NCBI RefSeq assembly: GCF_011299555.1
Contig: NZ_CP049857.1
Location: 1,612,001-1,676,000 of the forward strand
Length of the DNA: 64,000 nucleotides
Direction: 5' to 3'
Origin: Dysgonomonas sp. HDW5A
Lineage (GTDB): Bacteria; Bacteroidota; Bacteroidia; Bacteroidales; Dysgonomonadaceae
In this document: positions 63,024 to 64,000 of the stretch, in pieces
Position numbering within the stretch: the stretch's first letter is position 1
How the letters are laid out: every line of letters starts with the position of its first letter
Program-made: the position numbers and the translations under genes
Notes under the pieces: generated by a model
The model's input: the letters and a program-made list of their open reading frames with translations, nothing else
Databases searched by the model: none
What the model was told of the DNA's origin: nothing

Positions 63024-63135
63024 CTATTTTTATATCAGTTCATAACTTGTTTCTTTCCGTCTAAGTTTTCCGATTTCTTCTTTTTTGTCTTATTTTTACT
63101 TAAAATATAAACTATACCGAATAATATATTGAAAT

Positions 63136-63885
63136 ATGGTAACTGTAGAAGTATGTGCTAACTCCGTTCAATCGGCTATTGAAGCTCAAAAGGGTGGGGC
63201 AGTAAGAGTCGAATTGTGTGGTAATTTGTCTGATGGGGGAACTACTCCTGCTAAGTCTCAGATAGAGCTTTCCCGGAATCATATCGAGATTGACCTGAAT
63301 GTAATTATTCGTCCTCGAGGGGGGGATTTTTTATATGATAATCTTGATTTCGAATCGATGAAAAGTGATATTGAGCTGTGTGGCGAACTCAAATGTGATG
63401 GTGTTGTGATTGGTATTTTAGATAAAAAAGGGAATGTTGATATTGAAAGAAATGGTAAGCTGGTAGAACTAGCTAAAAAGCATGGTATGTCAGTTACCTT
63501 TCATCGGGCATTTGATCGCGTTCATGACCTATATTCGGCGCTTGAAGATGTCATTCGTTTAGGTTGTGACCGTATTCTAACTTCGGGAGGCTATCAAACA
63601 GCGTTTGGAGGTCGAGAAGTTCTTCGGAAATTAGTCGATTTGTCGAATAATAGGATCATTATTATGGCCGGATCAGGTGTGAATGAAACTAATGTTACGG
63701 AGTTGGTTCATTCTACAGGTGTGAAAGAAGTGCATGGAACATTTCAAAAGCCAATACAGGGGGGGATGAAATACAATAGTCCTAATTTTCCTGATAATTA
63801 TAACAATTCGGGTTATTCCGAATATTCTTTTCTTTTATCTGATGCTAACAGGGTGAAAGAAATAGTTAAAAATGCTAATTTATAA
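63136..63885 (+). CDS. cutC: CutC family protein
   Basis: The 249-residue product is a TIM-barrel with the CutC signatures: VEVCANSVQSAIEAQKGGA at the N-terminus, VRVELCGNLSDGGTTPA, IIRPRGGDFLYD and ILTSGGYQTAFGG. It was first linked to copper tolerance; its activity remains unclear. No copper genes are adjacent. Confidence 0.93.
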   Translation: MVTVEVCANSVQSAIEAQKGGAVRVELCGNLSDGGTTPAKSQIELSRNHIEIDLNVIIRPRGGDFLYDNLDFESMKSDIELCGELKCDGVVIGILDKKGNVDIERNGKLVELAKKHGMSVTFHRAFDRVHDLYSALEDVIRLGCDRILTSGGYQTAFGGREVLRKLVDLSNNRIIIMAGSGVNETNVTELVHSTGVKEVHGTFQKPIQGGMKYNSPNFPDNYNNSGYSEYSFLLSDANRVKEIVKNANL

Positions 63886-63953
63886 TCTCTTTATTTAAGG
63901 GCTAAATTTGTTGATTTAGTATAGCTGTTTAATCAGATTATTTGATTTTAGAT

Positions 63954-63998
63954 AAGAGCAGGTTTAAAGATTTATCTTTTTTCCTGCTCTTCTTTTTT
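63954..63998 (+). terminator. Terminator after cutC
   Basis: AAGAGCAGG and CCTGCTCTT pair around a roughly 20-base loop and are followed by CTTTTTT. It lies about 70 bp after the stop. Confidence 0.7.
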
Positions 63999-64000
63999 GA

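Overview
The window looks like a chromosomal segment of a low-GC Bacteroidales bacterium, most likely Dysgonomonas or a close relative. The main grounds are the type IX secretion/gliding pair GldM-GldN, NigD-like and PepSY-like exported proteins, many lipoproteins and exported proteins, near absence of Shine-Dalgarno sequences, and many promoters with the Bacteroidetes -7 element TAnnTTTG. The genus is an inference from gene content, not a database match. There is no plasmid or prophage backbone, rRNA operon or CRISPR array. One tRNA gene (Pro, anticodon CGG) is present.

Layout: 1-4.5 kb holds the end of gldM, gldN, a membrane glycosyltransferase-like protein, rdgB and a ComEA-like protein. 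4.6-5.2 kb is a non-coding mobile element (copy 1). 5.2-17 kb holds a DEAD-box helicase with a long leader, ada, a YoaP-like acetyltransferase, a methyltransferase/GT-C pair, an FKBP isomerase, a large transglutaminase-like protein and a tyrosine-phosphatase-like lipoprotein lacking its catalytic Cys. 17-21.5 kb holds a divergent repressor pair and a two-component system followed by two PepSY-like exported proteins. 21.7-34.9 kb holds a HerA/DUF853 ATPase, an outer-membrane protein, a NigD-like lipoprotein, argB, an exported peptide deformylase, tRNA-Pro, a TetR regulator, a VWA lipoprotein, a LytS/LytTR-type two-component system and TPR proteins. 35-40.5 kb holds a GT2, a flippase and two methyltransferases.

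40.46-40.93 kb is an AT-rich gene-free stretch with six exact copies of TGTTGATAA (one mismatch from the DnaA box), proposed as oriC. To its right the + strand reads G/T-rich, to its left it reads more A/C-rich, and two tandem parS-like sites lie at 60.98-61.02 kb between apt and mnmG. 41-64 kb is mostly housekeeping: an intact tyrosine phosphatase, ychF, an M48 protease, oxidoreductases, polA, a polyprenyl synthase, dtd-mazG-deoC, uvrC, apt, mnmG and cutC. Copy 2 of the mobile element is at 57.05-57.56 kb.

Two non-coding systems stand out. First, a family of about two dozen short intergenic repeats (about 100 nt when complete) begins with a small hairpin whose stem covaries (GGTC/GACC versus GTTC/GAAC). 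They often share the stop codon of one gene or sit just before the start of the next. Second, a roughly 510-bp element is present in two diverged copies with terminal inverted repeats, different 9-bp target duplications and several conserved internal hairpins, but no conserved reading frame. All calls come from reading the sequence; no searches or folding programs were run.
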